Under the pieces are notes generated by a model. The model did no database searches. It had not been told where the DNA came from and worked only from the letters and a program-made list of their open reading frames with translations. Positions 9,480 through 21,185 of a stretch of DNA of 64,000 nucleotides are shown here, one piece after another (within the stretch, counting starts at the first letter, position 1; every line of letters begins with the position of its first letter). The DNA comes from Tethya wilhelma (taxonomy: Eukaryota > Porifera > Demospongiae > Tethyida > Tethyidae): the NCBI GenBank assembly GCA_964030475.1, contig CAXIPT010000009.1, positions 4,702,433 to 4,766,432 on the forward strand, given 5' to 3'. The translations under genes and the position numbers were made by a program.

Positions 9480-12400
9480 AACATTTTTTTAAAAATTTAC
9501 TTTTTTCAGAACATTTTCTCAATGTAATAAACATCAAGAATTGAAAAGCAAAGTTTTCTACCGTACAGAAAAAGAACTTAGTCTTTTTGAGTGACTATAG
9601 ACTTATAAAATTTTCTAAGATCAAAAAGTACACTTTGTGACAATTTAGTTTTTTTAAAACAGAACATTCTCTAGATGTAAAATAAATTTTTAGTGAAAAA
9701 CAAAGTTTTCTCATGGCAGAGAAAAAGAACTTTGTCTTTTTGAGTGACTGGACTTAGAAAAGTTTTTAAAACCAAAAAGACACTGAAAAAAAGGATTTGT
9801 TTTGCCTTTGTATTTATTAATCACAGAAAATTTTCTAAATCGATACTCAGTCATTAAGACTAAGTTCTTTATCTGTACTCTGACAAAACTTTATCATAAA
9901 CAATATTTTTCACATAAATTCAGTGTTGAGAAAAGTAACTATTCACAAAAGTAGTTGTTTTGTGCTAGAAAACGTTTTAAAGGCAAAATAAGCATTTTTT
10001 GCCAAAAGTGTATTATTTAGTCACAAAAACTTTTCTAAGATGATAGTCAGTCAAAAAGACTAAGTTCTTTATCTGTACTGTGAGAAAAGTTTGTTTATCA
10101 CAAACAATTTTTTTCACCTCAAGATAATGTTCCAAGTGTTGAAAAAGTAACTTCATTTCTGTGGTCTCTATCATCTATAGAATCATGATTAAATTCTGAT
10201 TCCAATTAATTAATAGTTTATTTAAATAAATTAGAAGGTATACAGGCAACCTATGTGAGCTTGGAAAAGTTTGAAAATGAAGTAGTCATGTGTAAAGTCA
10301 CAGTCTTGTTTCCTTCCTTTTTACAGCATTGCCCATTCCTACACTGCTAATTTTTTATGAAATTTTTACTATACTTGTTTGTTCACTTTTTTCAACACTA
10401 AGGTGCTCAATTGCAATGGAGTATAAGCTTTCAGAGACTGGTCAGTCTCTACAAAAAGCATGAGCTACTGCTTTCAAGTACACTGGATGCGCATGCGCAT
10501 TATATGCATGCAAAACACGTGGTCTGTTGACGACCCTTACCTACATCAAGATGGCTACATTCAAGTACACCAGAGTTTTAAAATGCCTAGATTTTGTTTG
10601 TTATATAGCTTTTAGGCACCAAACGAGTATAAAAGGACGTAGTTCGGATGAAGTCAAGTTGCACTGTACAGTTAAAGCTGGCTGAATGCCTTTTGTTTGT
10701 CTGGAAATCGCGTTCAAGTTTGTCAGTTAGAAAGGAAGGAAGGAAGGAAGAAGAAAACAAATTGCACTGTTCTGGCTTCCCGCCAGCGCTCTCTCCAGAG
10801 TGCTCAAGAAAGTTTCTGTAAGTTTTGTTGATGCATGCAGTTAGAAAACTATCCAAGGGAGGCTTTAATCCATGTCTGAAGGCTTAGCAGTCATTCTCTG
10901 AAAGTTTATGAGCATAAACATTTTGTATTGTGTCTATGGGACAGGCAGCCCATTCCTACTATATGTACTACCGTACGTATGACAATACAAGCTAGTCATA
11001 CTATATTACTTTCATCTCCGTAGTGAATCCGTGCGCTGTAGCATCAAAACATCTCGATGAAACTTCTGCTCAGTTGATAGTTTCTTCAGCACCTTAGCAA
11101 CTGCTGTTTAAAATCTAACGCTATAACTTTTTGCCTAGAGCAAGCTACAGGGGCTTCAGGTCAAGCGCTCAAAAATGGTGGCGCTTCTAAGAATTAATTC
11201 CGTATTTTAAAAATGCACGCCACGATTAATTTCCGGGTGTAAAGTGTTAAGATAATGTTCCAAGTGTTGAAAAAGTAACTATTCATAAGTGTTTCTTTTG
11301 TTTTAAAAATGTTTTCAAACATTTTTTAGCAAAAACGTATTTTTTAATCACAGAAAAATTTCTAAGTCGACAGTCAGTCGAAAAGATTAAGTTCTTTATC
11401 TGTACTGTGACAAAACTTTGCTTAACACAAATGATGTTTTTCACCTCAAGATAATGTTCCAAGTGTTCAAAAAAATAACTATTCACAAAAGTGTTTCTTT
11501 TGTGCTTAAAAATATTTTTAAGGCAAAATAAACGTTTTTTGTCAAAAGTGTAGTTTTAACTCACAGAATATTTTCTAAGTCGATAGTCAGTCTCTGTACT
11601 GTGAGAAAACTTTGTTTATCACAAACAATGTTTTTCACCTGAAGATAATGTTCCAAGTGTTAAAAAAAGTAACTATTCACAAAAGTGTTTCTTTTGTTTA
11701 AAAATGTTTTCAAACGTTTTTTGGCAAAAGTGTATTTTTTAATCACACAAAATTTTCTAAGTCGATATTCAATCAAAAAAACTAAGTTCTTTATCTGTAC
11801 TGTGTCACAATGTTTTTCACCTCAAAATAATGTTCCAAGTGTTGAAAAAAGTAACTATTCACAAAAGTGTTTCTTTTGTGCTAGAAAATGTTTTCAATGT
11901 AAAATAAACGTTTTCTGTCAAAAGTGTAGTTTTTAGTCACAGAAAATTTTCTTAGTCGATAATCACTCAAAAAGACTAAGTTCTTTATCTGTACTGTGAC
12001 AAAACTTTGTTTATCACAAAGAGTGTTTTTTACCTCAAGATAATGTTTCAAGTGTTGTAACTAGTAACTAGTATCTATTTAAAATAGTGTTTAAATTTAA
12101 CAAAAGTGTTTCTCTTGTGTTAAGAAAATATTTTCAAGACAAACTAAATGTTTTTTGTCAAAGATGTTTTATTAAGTCACAGATAATTTTCTAAGTCGAT
12201 AATCAGTCTAAAAGACTAAGTTCTTTATTTGTACTGTGAGAAAACTTTGTTTATCACAATGTTTTTCACCTGAAGATGATGTTCCAAGTGTTGAAAAAAG
12301 TAACTATTCACAAAGGTGTTTCTTTTGTGTTAAAAAATATTTTCAAGGCAAACTAAACGTTTTTTGTCAAAAGTGTATTTTTTAGTCACAGAAAATTTTG

Positions 12401-12930
12401 AAAGTGGATAGTCAGTCAAAAAGACTAAGTTTTTTATCTGTACTGTGACAAAACTTTGTTTATCACAATGTTTTTCACCTCAAGATAATGTTCCAAGTGT
12501 TAAAAAAAGTAACTATTCACAAAAGTGTTTTTTTGTGCTAAAAAATGTTTTCAAGGCAAAATAAACATTTTTTGTCAAAATTGTAGTTTTTAGTCACAGA
12601 AAATTTTCTAAGTCAATAATCAGTCCAAAAGACTAAGTTCTTTATCTGTACTGTGAGAAAACTTTGTTTATCACAGATAATGTTTTTCACCTCAAGATAA
12701 TGTTCCAAGTGTTGAAAAAAGTAACTATTCACAAGTGTTTTTTTTATTTTAAAATACGTTTTCAAACTTTTTTTAGCAAAAGTGTATCTTTTAATCACAG
12801 AAAATTTTCAGTCGACAGACAGTCAAAAAGACTAAGTTCTTTATCTGTACTGTTACAAAACTTTGTTTATCACAAACAATGTTTTCACCTCAAAATAATG
12901 TTCCAAGTGTTGAAAATTAACTATTCACAA
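9480..12930. repeat. ~200-bp satellite array, with an inverted portion and one insertion
   Basis: The unit is marked by AAGATAATGTTCCAAGTGTT, ACTATTCACAAAAGTGTTTC, GTCACAGAAAATTTTCTAAG and AAAAAGACTAAGTTCTTTAT. Start points near 11250, 11449, 11642, 11826, 12040, 12273, 12482, 12695 and 12892 give spacings of 184-233 bases. Units from about 9480 to 9800 run in the opposite orientation; those from 9820 on are plus. The array is split by an insertion at about 10160-11245. Units differ by scattered substitutions and short losses, so the array is not freshly amplified. Open frames inside it are incidental. Confidence 0.85.
10160..11245. mobile_element. F2-family hairpin-ended element inside the satellite
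   Basis: Aligns by eye with 60722-61260: GGATGCGCATGCGCATTA, ACGTGGTC, ACCAAGATGGCTACATT-like, and AAGTATAAA...TTCGGATGAA all occur in the same order. It ends in CCCATTCCTACTAT plus the hairpin core GTACTACCGTACG near 10968-10980. The other part (10325-10405) carries the family's inner module, CCATTCCTACACTG then TTTTTACTATACTTGTTTGT. No ORF. Confidence 0.65.
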
Positions 12931-12933
12931 AAG

Positions 12934-13034
12934 ATTAGGCAAAGCTTTTTGTATGATGTAGCTAAGCAACAATCAAACTTACTATACTCCAGGTCTTGTT
13001 GCTTAGTGAAGCTTTTGCTAGTAAAAAAAGCCTA
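12934..13034. repeat. Short imperfect hairpin, possible MITE
   Basis: ATTAGGCAAAGCTTTTT at the left is mirrored by AAAAAAAGCCTAAT at the right, with AAGCAACAA/TTGTTGCTT further inside. It sits exactly at the right edge of the satellite array. Confidence 0.4.
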
Positions 13035-13476
13035 ATATACAGGAGGGTCAAATACGCTAGAATATAGTCGCGCGTATAAAGCTTCTTTTCCAGCTAGTCA
13101 GCAACACTAATAAAAGCGATGCTATGGCTATATAGCCTAACTATCCTTGCACCTACCTAGCAAGTTTCAAACTTATCCTCTGAAGGGTTGTAGAAAAAAA
13201 CGTCGATCTAAAGTCGACCATCGTGATTGCAAAGATCGTGACCGTTAGTCTCCCAACGATGAGTAGCGCCACGCCTTACTAGCAGTTCTAAGTCTGACTT
13301 GATATTTTAGTAGAGTAGTCCCTTACCTATTCGTATATAAAGTTTAAAGTTCAGGGCTAATATCTTAGCTTGCAAAATAGTCGCTAGTGCTGGTTTGACG
13401 CGATTTTGCGTCAACCGCGGTTTGAAACACCCACGCTGATGATGCGATTTAGCGTCAACCACAGGTAATCAGTTAA
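13035..13476. other. No gene recognised
   Basis: Contains two copies of a TGACGCGATTTTGCGTCAAC-like short palindromic motif (about 13394-13415 and 13442-13461), otherwise nothing I can name. Confidence 0.4.
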
Positions 13477-14395
13477 ATGACCCTAACGTAAAACTAGAAA
13501 CATAGATCAACATGTTGCAAGTTGAAGCATTCAAATCCAACGTAGCGTTCTTGAGTTAGAAGTGACTGAAGTTTGATAATCTATGGAATGGCAGCAAAAA
13601 AGTGCAGATAACACTAACTCCTGCTGATATACCTGAAGCTGACCTCCCTGAGCCTTTCGATAAGCACACTGTGTCTCAGCTACGTTGGTGGCTGTTGTGT
13701 AGAGAAATCAATGTGCCAAGGTCTTGGAGAAATCAGCAAGCAGGTACGCATGCAATATTTATTATAGAGTGTGTCTAGTTACATACACTACAAGTACGAG
13801 CTGTAGTTGTATACTTCTTTGTACCCTGCCTGTTTATAGAATACAGCGAGTAAAACATGACGTCATCCCTGTGGTTGATGTGGATGGATCATATGTATAC
13901 AAGAAATACATCTCTCTTGCTGAAGGTGGACAACAAGTTGCTTGACCAGGGCCACAATATCCTCCTCTTACAGAATGGAAACTGGTTTCTGAAGCCACAT
14001 GTAAAGACCTTGGTATTCATATTCCTCTTGTGACCTCAGGTAAACATTAAAATATCTCACTTCAGTTACGCTAATATTTGTTTACTTGCTGCTTTTTTCC
14101 GCTTCATTTTATAATCCTACTGTAAGTTTGGTATATACTTAACTTGCTGGACATTTGGGCCATTATGGTGACCAGGGTGCTTTTAGGGCACTTGCGCGAG
14201 GATACACTCATTGGGCTTCTGGGAGATTACAATAAATGGAAGTGAAAGTGTCGCACTCAGCTTACTGTCATGTTCGCTGTCAGATGAAGCATTCTATGAA
14301 GCAGGGTTTGTACACTGTGTACATGCTTTGGGGAGAGAAGGAGAACTAGCAACCATTTGCTCAGCTACTTGTGAATGTACTGTAGGGTATGTTCA
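13477..14395 (+). pseudogene. SAP/SWIM-type transposon-like gene, copy 2
   Basis: Collinear with 7824-8730 through 5' flank, three exons and introns, ending near the same point after the CECT motif. It keeps the in-frame segment lost in copy 1 (VSQLRWWLLCREINVPRSW), completing a SAP-like helix-turn-helix. It is dead for other reasons: a one-base loss in the A-run just after the start ATG (about 13588-13600), loss of part of the end of exon 1, a TGA near 13943 in exon 2 and a frameshift near 14330 in exon 3. The two copies are direct repeats 5.65 kb apart that flank the satellite array. Introns and flanks are shared, so this is a DNA-level duplication or two insertions of one element, not a processed copy. 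Confidence 0.65.
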
Positions 14396-14411
14396 TCATT
14401 TTTTTTTTTTA

Positions 14412-15495
14412 ATATGTGACCAAATTTTGGAAAACCGACCACTTCGAGCAAAATTTTTTTTGTAGTAATCGGCGGTTTTAGCCTAATTCGCGACGCGCGC
14501 GCGAAAAAATTTTTTTTGCACCAAATGGGAGGGGCATACCTTGGCGAGCTGCAGACGTGATTTTACGGGTGGGGCTTCTTCTATTGCTGAGATATGAGCG
14601 TTTGAATGCAGCTATGTCAGCCATGGTGACCGTTAGTACACGGATTGTGTTGCCATGTTCATTGATTAATTATTCTGATAAGTACATGATGCAGCTGCTG
14701 CTTTATAATAATGCATATTTAATTTACAACAAAAAACAATGCATTGTTCATGAACTAAACGCTTCTAACAGAAAGAAATCTCCCTCAGATGATCAGAAGA
14801 CAGCCTAGTGTTGCAGAATTGCTGGGCTAAGCAAAGAGCTGTTTATCTGTGCATGATAATGAATGAATGTTATGTACATTGTGTATTATAAACTTGCAAT
14901 GAAACCNTTTATCACCAGCAAGATCATCAGTCTTCTTAGAAAAGGTTAAACATAGTACCCATGTCAGTCCGCAATAGTGTTGGAACACCTATATGCACGC
15001 ATATTCATGTGCAGTGTACAAGCATGAAAACTAAATTATTATAGCCTGTACATAACTATATACCTCCTAATTCTTTGACATATTAGTGATGGATTATTGC
15101 TTAATGTCCCTACTTGTATTAGTCTTCATGAAAATCTATAACATTATAAAAATTATTCATTCTTGTCATTACTAACACACACACAACACATTAAATCTCA
15201 TACCCATCAATACAACCATGTATTGCAAATCCATATGGTAATGCTTATCATAATTGTATATGCCATACGTAGTTTGGTCCCTAATGATTATAAGTATGCA
15301 TAAAATACAGGCAAATAAGGCCATTAACCTTATTTCTATATTAAGTTTTTCTTCTATGAAGCTTGTGCTGCCGTCGCCTTTCTATATTAACAGGGGAAAC
15401 AATTTCGAAGACAGTCATTACTGTGTCTTTGAAATTGTACAGAGATTCAGGGAGTTGGAAAATTGGCTACATTAATATCACACTTTACATAGTAC
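14412..15495. mobile_element. Left end of a TGTGACC-type element, then unassigned DNA
   Basis: A T-run is followed by ATATGTGACCAAATTTTGGA, the mirror of the end at 9440. The remaining kilobase up to 15495 contains one N (14907) and no exon or closed inverted repeat that I can support. Confidence 0.3.
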
Positions 15496-15496
15496 A

Positions 15497-15900
15497 ATAA
15501 TCAAGGCCTCTGGTTAAAAACGGAAATAAAATGCTTTCCGTAAATTACGAGATAACAGCAATTTTAAGTTTACAGAGTTTTTTTTTTTGTCAAAAAACGG
15601 AAATCGTAATTACAAAGGCGAGCTTTTGACACTCGGAACATTTAACTGCGTTTTTCTTCGACTGTCTCATTTTATCTCCTTTTTGGATAGTTCGTTTTAC
15701 CACCATTTTTGTGTGATGAATGATTCTGACAATATCTATCCATGTGGTATTTGCAAGAATGAAGTGGGAGACTGAGACCAAGGTATCCAATGTGAAGGTG
15801 GGTGTGACCAATGGTTCCATGCGCAATGTGTGGGTATTGATAGCCAAGAATATACAGCCTTTGCAGAATCTGAATGCATCTGGGAGTGCCGTGCATGTCA
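15497..15900 (+). pseudogene. PHD-finger 5' module of a transposon, copy 1
   Basis: Begins with GGCCTCTGGTTAAAAACGG and a leader shared with the copies at 21180 and 21860, then an ATG at 15717. The reading MNDSDNIYPCGICKNEV, then CEGGCDQWFHAQCVG, then WECRAC gives the C4HC3 pattern of a PHD finger. A frame break at about 15774 (GGGAGACTGAGACC in place of the copies' GGAGACGGAGACC) interrupts it. PHD fingers normally bind histone tails; several invertebrate transposons carry one. It leads into the transposase-like frames that follow. Confidence 0.6.
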
Positions 15901-16817
15901 TCCAGTCGGCCTACCAATGTTTAACAGTGTTGATGCTGTTGATACTTTCAACTTTGATTTTCAGCAAAATTTCCTGTCAGTTGGGCAACAGTTTTATCTT
16001 AGACTTCTGTGGACTTTTTTATTTGGAGTTTATTCAGAGTAACAGCTGCATTTATGTGGCATGAATTAATGGCTCGGAGAGGTTGCAATGATGTTATTTC
16101 TTGTTTGCGCCGATTTATCTACCATACCCCTTTAGGCAGAACAGGGGCCAAGTGGAGCATATGGTGGGCAGACAACTTCCCAGGACAAAATAAAAATAAT
16201 TATTTGATTTGGTTTTTCCAGGAACTGATTTGACGTCAAGTATATTCAAGAATAGACTACAAGTTTCTTGTCGTAGGACATACATACAGACCAACTGATC
16301 GCACTTTTGGAGTAATTGAAAGATATGTGTCAAAGATTGATACTGTTTATGTGCCAAACCAGTGGTTCAAAATTCTACCGTTTCTGTTAAAGTTTTCCCA
16401 ATGGAACAATCTTTCTTTTGCGATTACCGTCAACACTTAAGAAAGCTGTATACAGAGAGAACCGTTGATATAGAAAAGAAACCTGTGGACTTTTGCAATG
16501 TAGTCTGGTTCAATTTTGGGAAGGGAGAGAAATTGTACGATGGCAAGTTGATACTTTTAGACCATAAAGATGAAGTATGGGTGCGACACTCCTATGACGT
16601 CAACGAAATTCCACAGCATGTCTCTTATTTTAAAAAAATGGGTAGACAGAGTGGTATTGAAGGAAATGCACCTCCATTATACAGTGAGTATCCAATTCCT
16701 ATCAAACAAGCAAAGGCTGATGACTTGAAGAAGCTAGCTACAAGCTATGTCCCGAGAGAATACCAAAATTTCTACTCTCAACTTCCTTATGATGATGACT
16801 ATGAGTCAGATGACTAA
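15901..16817 (+). pseudogene. DUF7869-like transposon protein, C-terminal part
   Basis: A recognisable family from cnidarians, arthropods and sponges. The frame from about 16031 reads FMWHELMARRGCNDVISCL, then the hallmark WADNFPGQNKNNYLIWFFQ (16159-16215), then VVGHTYRPTDRTFGVIERY. It has an in-frame TGA at 16231-16233 and shifts frame near 16368 into an open stretch of about 150 codons ending in the family's AKADDLKKLATSYVPREYQN and an acidic tail, with a stop at 16815-16817. The conserved D and N in ADNFPGQNKN suggest an RNase H-like fold (inference). Together with the PHD module this is one element, inactive by at least three breaks. Confidence 0.6.
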
Positions 16818-16837
16818 ACTTAATTTTGTAGTGACTG

Positions 16838-17751
16838 TATTATTATTATTATTATTATTATTATGAAATACACGCCACAAAAGGCGCAATTGAGTGACAA
16901 CAACAAACACACACAAGTGCCAAAAAGAAACAAGACAATGAACAAACACACAACTAGGACTTTAAACGAGATCTGGAACGAGTTCGAAATGCAACCGGGA
17001 CCCAAAAAGAGTTACTAGCATCTGAACCATGAGTAACGGTCTCGATGTCAAAACCAGGAACACCAGATAAACAAATGCTCAAAACCAACACACGAGACGT
17101 CAGATGGTTTTAACTACTCCTCAAGTGAATCAGACCCAGAATCACTTGCAGGCCTGATACTAGATCGAGACAGCTTCACTGGTGACCATGAAACACTCCC
17201 ATCAGCAGCTTGAACACATACTCCCGGTCTATCCCCATCAAGTTCATAATACTGAACATCTGAGTCAGGATCATCAATGTTAGCATTCCTTGCTTTACCA
17301 GTTTCATCTCAGGTTCAATAGAAATGTAGCCAGGCTCACATTGTGAATCACTGGACTCTGCTAGCTCAGTCACATTCAGTGCAGGAACTTGTTCTTCAAC
17401 TTGAGGGAGCTCAGGAACAGTCTGCTGAAGTTGAGGTGGAGTAGCCCGCTGTTCAGAAGGCACAGAAGTCTTCTCAGAAAGACCTGGCAGTTTCTTCACT
17501 TGGTCAGACTTTGGTTTCTTCCTCCGTCTCCTTCTACGTTTAAAGTGTGAGTTACTGACCGAGGTAGGCCAAAAGAAACTCACAAACAGGCCAGAGGTGG
17601 ACTTTCTGATGTCCTAGGAAGCAGTGTGGAGTTGAACCCCAGCAGCTTGCATACTGGCAAGTGCTGAGATAGGGAACCCTAGCTCAAACAAAGCTGAAAG
17701 CTCACCCTCAACAACTACAACAGAGATACCTTCTTTACCCTTGCTCGCCAT
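16838..17751 (-). pseudogene. LINE-like remnant: ORF1-type protein with (AAT)n tail
   Basis: On the minus strand an ATG at 17751 opens MASKGKEGISVVVVEG, continues after a TAG near 17617 into VSFFWPTSVSNSHFKRRRRR, then a Pro/Gln/Glu-rich stretch. After a frameshift near 17290 it reads DDPDSDVQYYELDGDRPGVC and ends SDSGSDSLEE with a stop at 17116. About 250 bases later lie a GCGCCTTTTGTGGCG hairpin (about 16873-16887) and a run of eight AAT units (16838-16864) closing the unit. An ORF plus 3' hairpin plus (AAT)n tail is the layout of CR1/L2/RTE-like retroposons. No reverse transcriptase is present, so this is internally deleted or non-autonomous. Confidence 0.45.
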
Positions 17752-17959
17752 TATTTTTTTTCTTTTTAATGGCTTTTTTTAAATTATATTTATACATAAC
17801 CGTACCTCATGATCTTTGTACACACACACACATGTACACACACACTTTAAATTCTTTTATCACAATAAAACATCACTGATTCAATTCTTTCTTTACACTT
17901 TGTACAATAACAGCTTATACATACAGACTGTATAGTCTTATTGGTGTGCAATATATAGA

Positions 17960-18321
17960 AAAGTTACTAACTTGCAGATTTCGACGACTTCACAGAGAGC
18001 TCTTGATCATAATGAAACATATCAAACCCATCCTGAGCAAATGATTGGTGTTCATCAAGCTCTTCTTGAAGCTTTAGTTTTTCATCAATTAACTGAGGCA
18101 CCTTCTATAGCAACTCTCAGAGTCACATTGTGCACAACTGTCCATCCGTGGGTATCCAAAATGGATACAAAGATGTCATGATAATAATGCTCTGAAGCCA
18201 GCGGTTTTCGCAGTTTTTCCTGTGGTTCATGTGTGATTAAACTTCGTTGATTCTCCTTTTGCATAGCAACATATTCAGGGTCAGATCCGCCACTGTGTAG
18301 CATACTATATATTAACTTCAT
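17960..18321 (-). CDS. Coding-like fragment, unrecognised
   Basis: From 18321 the minus strand reads through SGGSDPEYVAMQKENQRSL, then EHYYHDIFVSILDTHGWTVV. After a TATAG acceptor-like site or a frameshift near 18112, another frame reads LIDEKLKLQEELDEHQSFAQ and ends SVKSSKSAS before a stop near 17972. Composition and continuity look like true protein but I do not recognise the family. It may be exons of the LINE-like or a neighbouring element. Confidence 0.3.
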
Positions 18322-18329
18322 GAGACTGA

Positions 18330-18817
18330 ATATTGCTGATATGCCTGTCCATTAATGTTTTTAGCGTATTGAAGCATGGTGGAGTATAATACGGAGATGG
18401 AGTAGTGAGTGATGGATGGACTACTTCAAGGTTATTCAGGAAATATTTAATGTGTGAAAGCCGATGATTGAGTTAATAATAATCTACAGGAAATGAAAGC
18501 TATTGGGTTGTTCATACCTGTTCACATGTAAGTTACGTATGTTTTTTGAGTGCTTTTCACAAGAAATGTGATTAGGTATTATCATTTAGGGATGCTATTC
18601 GGTTTTTTTACTTCAAAAAGAATTGATGAAAATTGCTATATAGTGAGTAGAATTTCCACAGAATTAGGAAAAGTAATCTGTATGACTGGCGTACCAAACC
18701 AATTGTACTTCATGCCCCATACCTGCTGTAAAACATTTCTAGATAGACGTTCAATATGAAGTTCTAAACTGAAAGGCATTACTAAGGAAAAAACAATAAT
18801 AAACAAACTACAAACTA
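18330..18817. other. No gene recognised
   Basis: AT-rich DNA with only short frames on either strand and no inverted repeat of note. Confidence 0.4.
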
Positions 18818-18819
18818 TA

Positions 18820-19524
18820 CAGTGCTTGCAGTCTAGAATTCATGTTTTTGCCTACAAGTAACAACTTTGTCAAATCTAACTTTAGGGTGAATATTAAGCT
18901 TTTTTTGAATGGATAAGTCTAGTTATGGGTATAGGTACACTCTAATGTGGCTCAGGACTGCCAAACATTTTGCACCTCCCCAGTGTGGTCCAAATCAGAT
19001 ATGACGTTTTTTTGGAATTTTGTAGTTCTAACCCAGATATTACTCTTAGTGTTTAGTGTAGGGTTTCAAAAGAAGCTGATGGTAGTCAAAGCTAATACAT
19101 TTAATGATGAACTTGTCATGCAAGTTTCAGATCTTTAGCTGTTAGTATTTCTTGAGTTTCTTCCCTAACCGAAAATAATGTCAAAAGTTAAAAAAATGCT
19201 CATTGAAAGCGATGTGTTTGCTTTTAGCCAACCAAAATCCTACCCAATATGGACAAACTGGTGACCACAGCTCAGGTAAAGTTGTAGACCTTAGCCGTAA
19301 ACAGTTTGTCATTTTCTTCCCTAACATATTTCCCAAAAAATCTTCATATCAGAAGCCATATCTCTGCACCTAAAGGTTGCCATGACAACATATTGAGTCT
19401 TGTTATAGAGTAATGATCCATATTGATGATGATCCAAAAAAAATTATTTGAAGATGCTTTGTTTGGGAATTATACTCACATAACCTCAAAATGGGGAATT
19501 CTACTCTATAGACTGCAAGCACTG
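18820..19524. mobile_element. Tc1/mariner-type non-autonomous element
   Basis: Both ends read CAGTGCTTGCAGTCTA inward and both are flanked by TA (18818-18819 and 19525-19526). After the TIR, TAGAATTC is also mirrored. The 705-bp interior has no transposase frame. CAGTG ends and a TA duplication are typical of Tc1/mariner. Confidence 0.75.
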
Positions 19525-19851
19525 TAGCTCACAGAAAAGGAAAAAAAATACAACAAAGCATTGAGGTCGATCAGTGAAGAAACAAATTATTTCTACAGAC
19601 TTGAAAAAGAGGACTCATTTAGACATGAATCCTGCACAAATGATCCATCATCAGTCACTAGGATTAAACACACTCACACACAGAGCAGTATGTCCATAAT
19701 AATATCAGATCACCAGAATAATTATGAAACTCAACCACAGGATCAAAGCTACAATGAACATGACCCTATCTGTATCTATACTACATAATATAATTATAAT
19801 AATATAGATATACTGATAACATAGTTCAAAGTGTTACAAGTCAGTTAATGC

Positions 19852-20045
19852 TTATTTCTTAGCCAAGGTGATAAGCACAACAAACACCACTCCAAGTGCA
19901 TATACATCTATCATTTTGTCAGTAATGTTGGCATGAAGTTGTTCGGGTGGTTGGAATCCTGGTGTACCAACAATTTACCTGCTAGAAGCAGTAGTGCCAC
20001 TTGCACTGAGCACTTTCGAATGTCCAAAATCACCACCCAAAAAAC
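19852..20045 (-). pseudogene. Protein kinase C-lobe fragment
   Basis: The minus strand reads GGDFGHSKVLSASGTTASSR, a TAA, then IVGTPGFQPPEQL, then DKMIDVYALGVVFVVLITLA before a stop at 19854. These are kinase subdomain VII (DFG), the activation loop with the GTPGF..PPE form of the APE motif, and subdomain IX (DVYALGVV). About 60 residues remain of a catalytic domain of about 270. The TAA inside the activation loop and the missing N-lobe make this a fragment. The SAM-like exon 55 bases upstream may belong to the same broken gene. Confidence 0.6.
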
Positions 20046-20099
20046 CTTTATAAACAACAATTAATAATAACAACAAAAATAATGCCATTAAAATTTTAT

Positions 20100-20302
20100 T
20101 AGAGATAAGTACTAATCTTTGCATAATGTTCTATTCTGGCAAAAATTCTNATTGGAATCTTTTCCATTAGCTTATCCATGTGTCGCTCATCCAAGGCATA
20201 CAGGGTATCAAAATTTGTGATCTTCTCACCGTCCATCAAGACTGCCAGAGCATCTGAACTTACATTACGTTTCTTTAGCTCCTTCATAAAATCGTCCGCC
20301 AT
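20100..20302 (-). CDS. SAM-like domain exon, partial
   Basis: From the ATG at 20302 the minus strand reads MADDFMKELKKRNVSSDALA and continues to LYALDERHMDKLMEKIP, an N at 20150, then RIFARIEHYA. The spacing of hydrophobic residues, the 'FDTLYALDERHMDKL' helix and the 'IP..RIFARIE' ending resemble a SAM domain of about 65 residues. This is pattern-based, not a confirmed assignment. Being just upstream of a kinase fragment on the same strand, it may be the N-terminal module of a SAM-kinase gene. Confidence 0.35.
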
Positions 20303-20436
20303 TTTGTGGCAGTATAGGCTGTGGCAAAATGGGCAATGGCAAAATTGGCAACGAGGGCGAAAATCTTCGTTGAAGGCCAACAACCACGAGGTGAAAATGG
20401 CTACAAATTATTCATGTGCATGCGCAATAGCACAAA

Positions 20437-20790
20437 ATCAAAATTATGCATGAATGTGATACAAAAGTTGGAAACAAGAACCTGAACTGGAACGTGAATG
20501 TGTGAATACACGGTTTGGCAAACATGAATGTGTAAATAGGTTAGAACTGATGAACCTGAATGTGTGAATACGATGCTGAACCGGTGGACTGATTGAATGT
20601 GAACATGAATACCTGAATATGTTCAGAATTGATGGTGAATGTGAACGCAAATGTGTGAATACGTTGTTGAACTGGTGGAATTGATCGTGAATGTGAATAT
20701 GAATACGTGAATACATTTATAAGTAATTGTGAATGTGAACCTGAATGTGAGAATGCGTAGTTGAACTGGTAGAATTGATTGTGAATGTGA
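20437..20790. repeat. Minisatellite of GAATGTGAA-type units
   Basis: Irregular tandem units built on (CT)GAATGTGAA(C/T), with longer 60-90-base periods containing GTTGAACTGGTGGAATTGAT. Open frames here are artefacts of the repeat. Confidence 0.75.
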
Positions 20791-20810
20791 ATGGTCACTC
20801 TCGGCTTCCG

Positions 20811-21185
20811 TAACTCCCAGATGCGTTCAGATTCTGCAAAGGCTGTATATTCTTGGCTATCAATACCCACACATTGCGCATGAAACCATTGGTCACACAC
20901 ACCTTCACATTGGATACCTTGGTCTCTGTCTCCCACTTCATTCCACATGGATAGATATTGTCAGAATCATTCATCACACTTCACCAGTCAAAAATAGTGG
21001 TAAAACGAACTATCCAAAAAGGTGATAAAACGAGACAGTCGAAGAAAAACGCAGTTAAACGTTCCGAGTGTCAAAAGCTCGCCTTTGTAATTGCGATTTC
21101 CGTGTTTTGATAAAAAAAACTCTGTAAACTTAAAATCGCCATTTTCTCGTAATATACGGAAAGCGTTTTATTGCCATTTTTAACC
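20811..21185 (-). pseudogene. PHD-finger 5' module, copy 2
   Basis: Minus-strand copy of the 15497 module: leader from about 21180, ATG near 20977, MNDSDNIYPCG, then a deletion of the ICKNEVGD-coding bases shifts the frame. It stops abruptly at about 20811, where the minisatellite begins. Confidence 0.6.

Noticed and set aside
11283..13035. Frames of 60-120 codons rich in Phe/Lys
   Set aside because: They follow the ~200-bp satellite unit and change with its indels; no start or composition pattern of a gene.
9440..14414. One 5-kb transposon with TGTGACC TIRs enclosing the satellite
   Set aside because: The two ends point away from each other (right end at 9440, left end at 14414), so they cannot bound one element.
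16820..17005. 61-codon minus-strand frame starting in the hairpin region
   Set aside because: It runs through the (AAT)n tail and has no protein-like composition.
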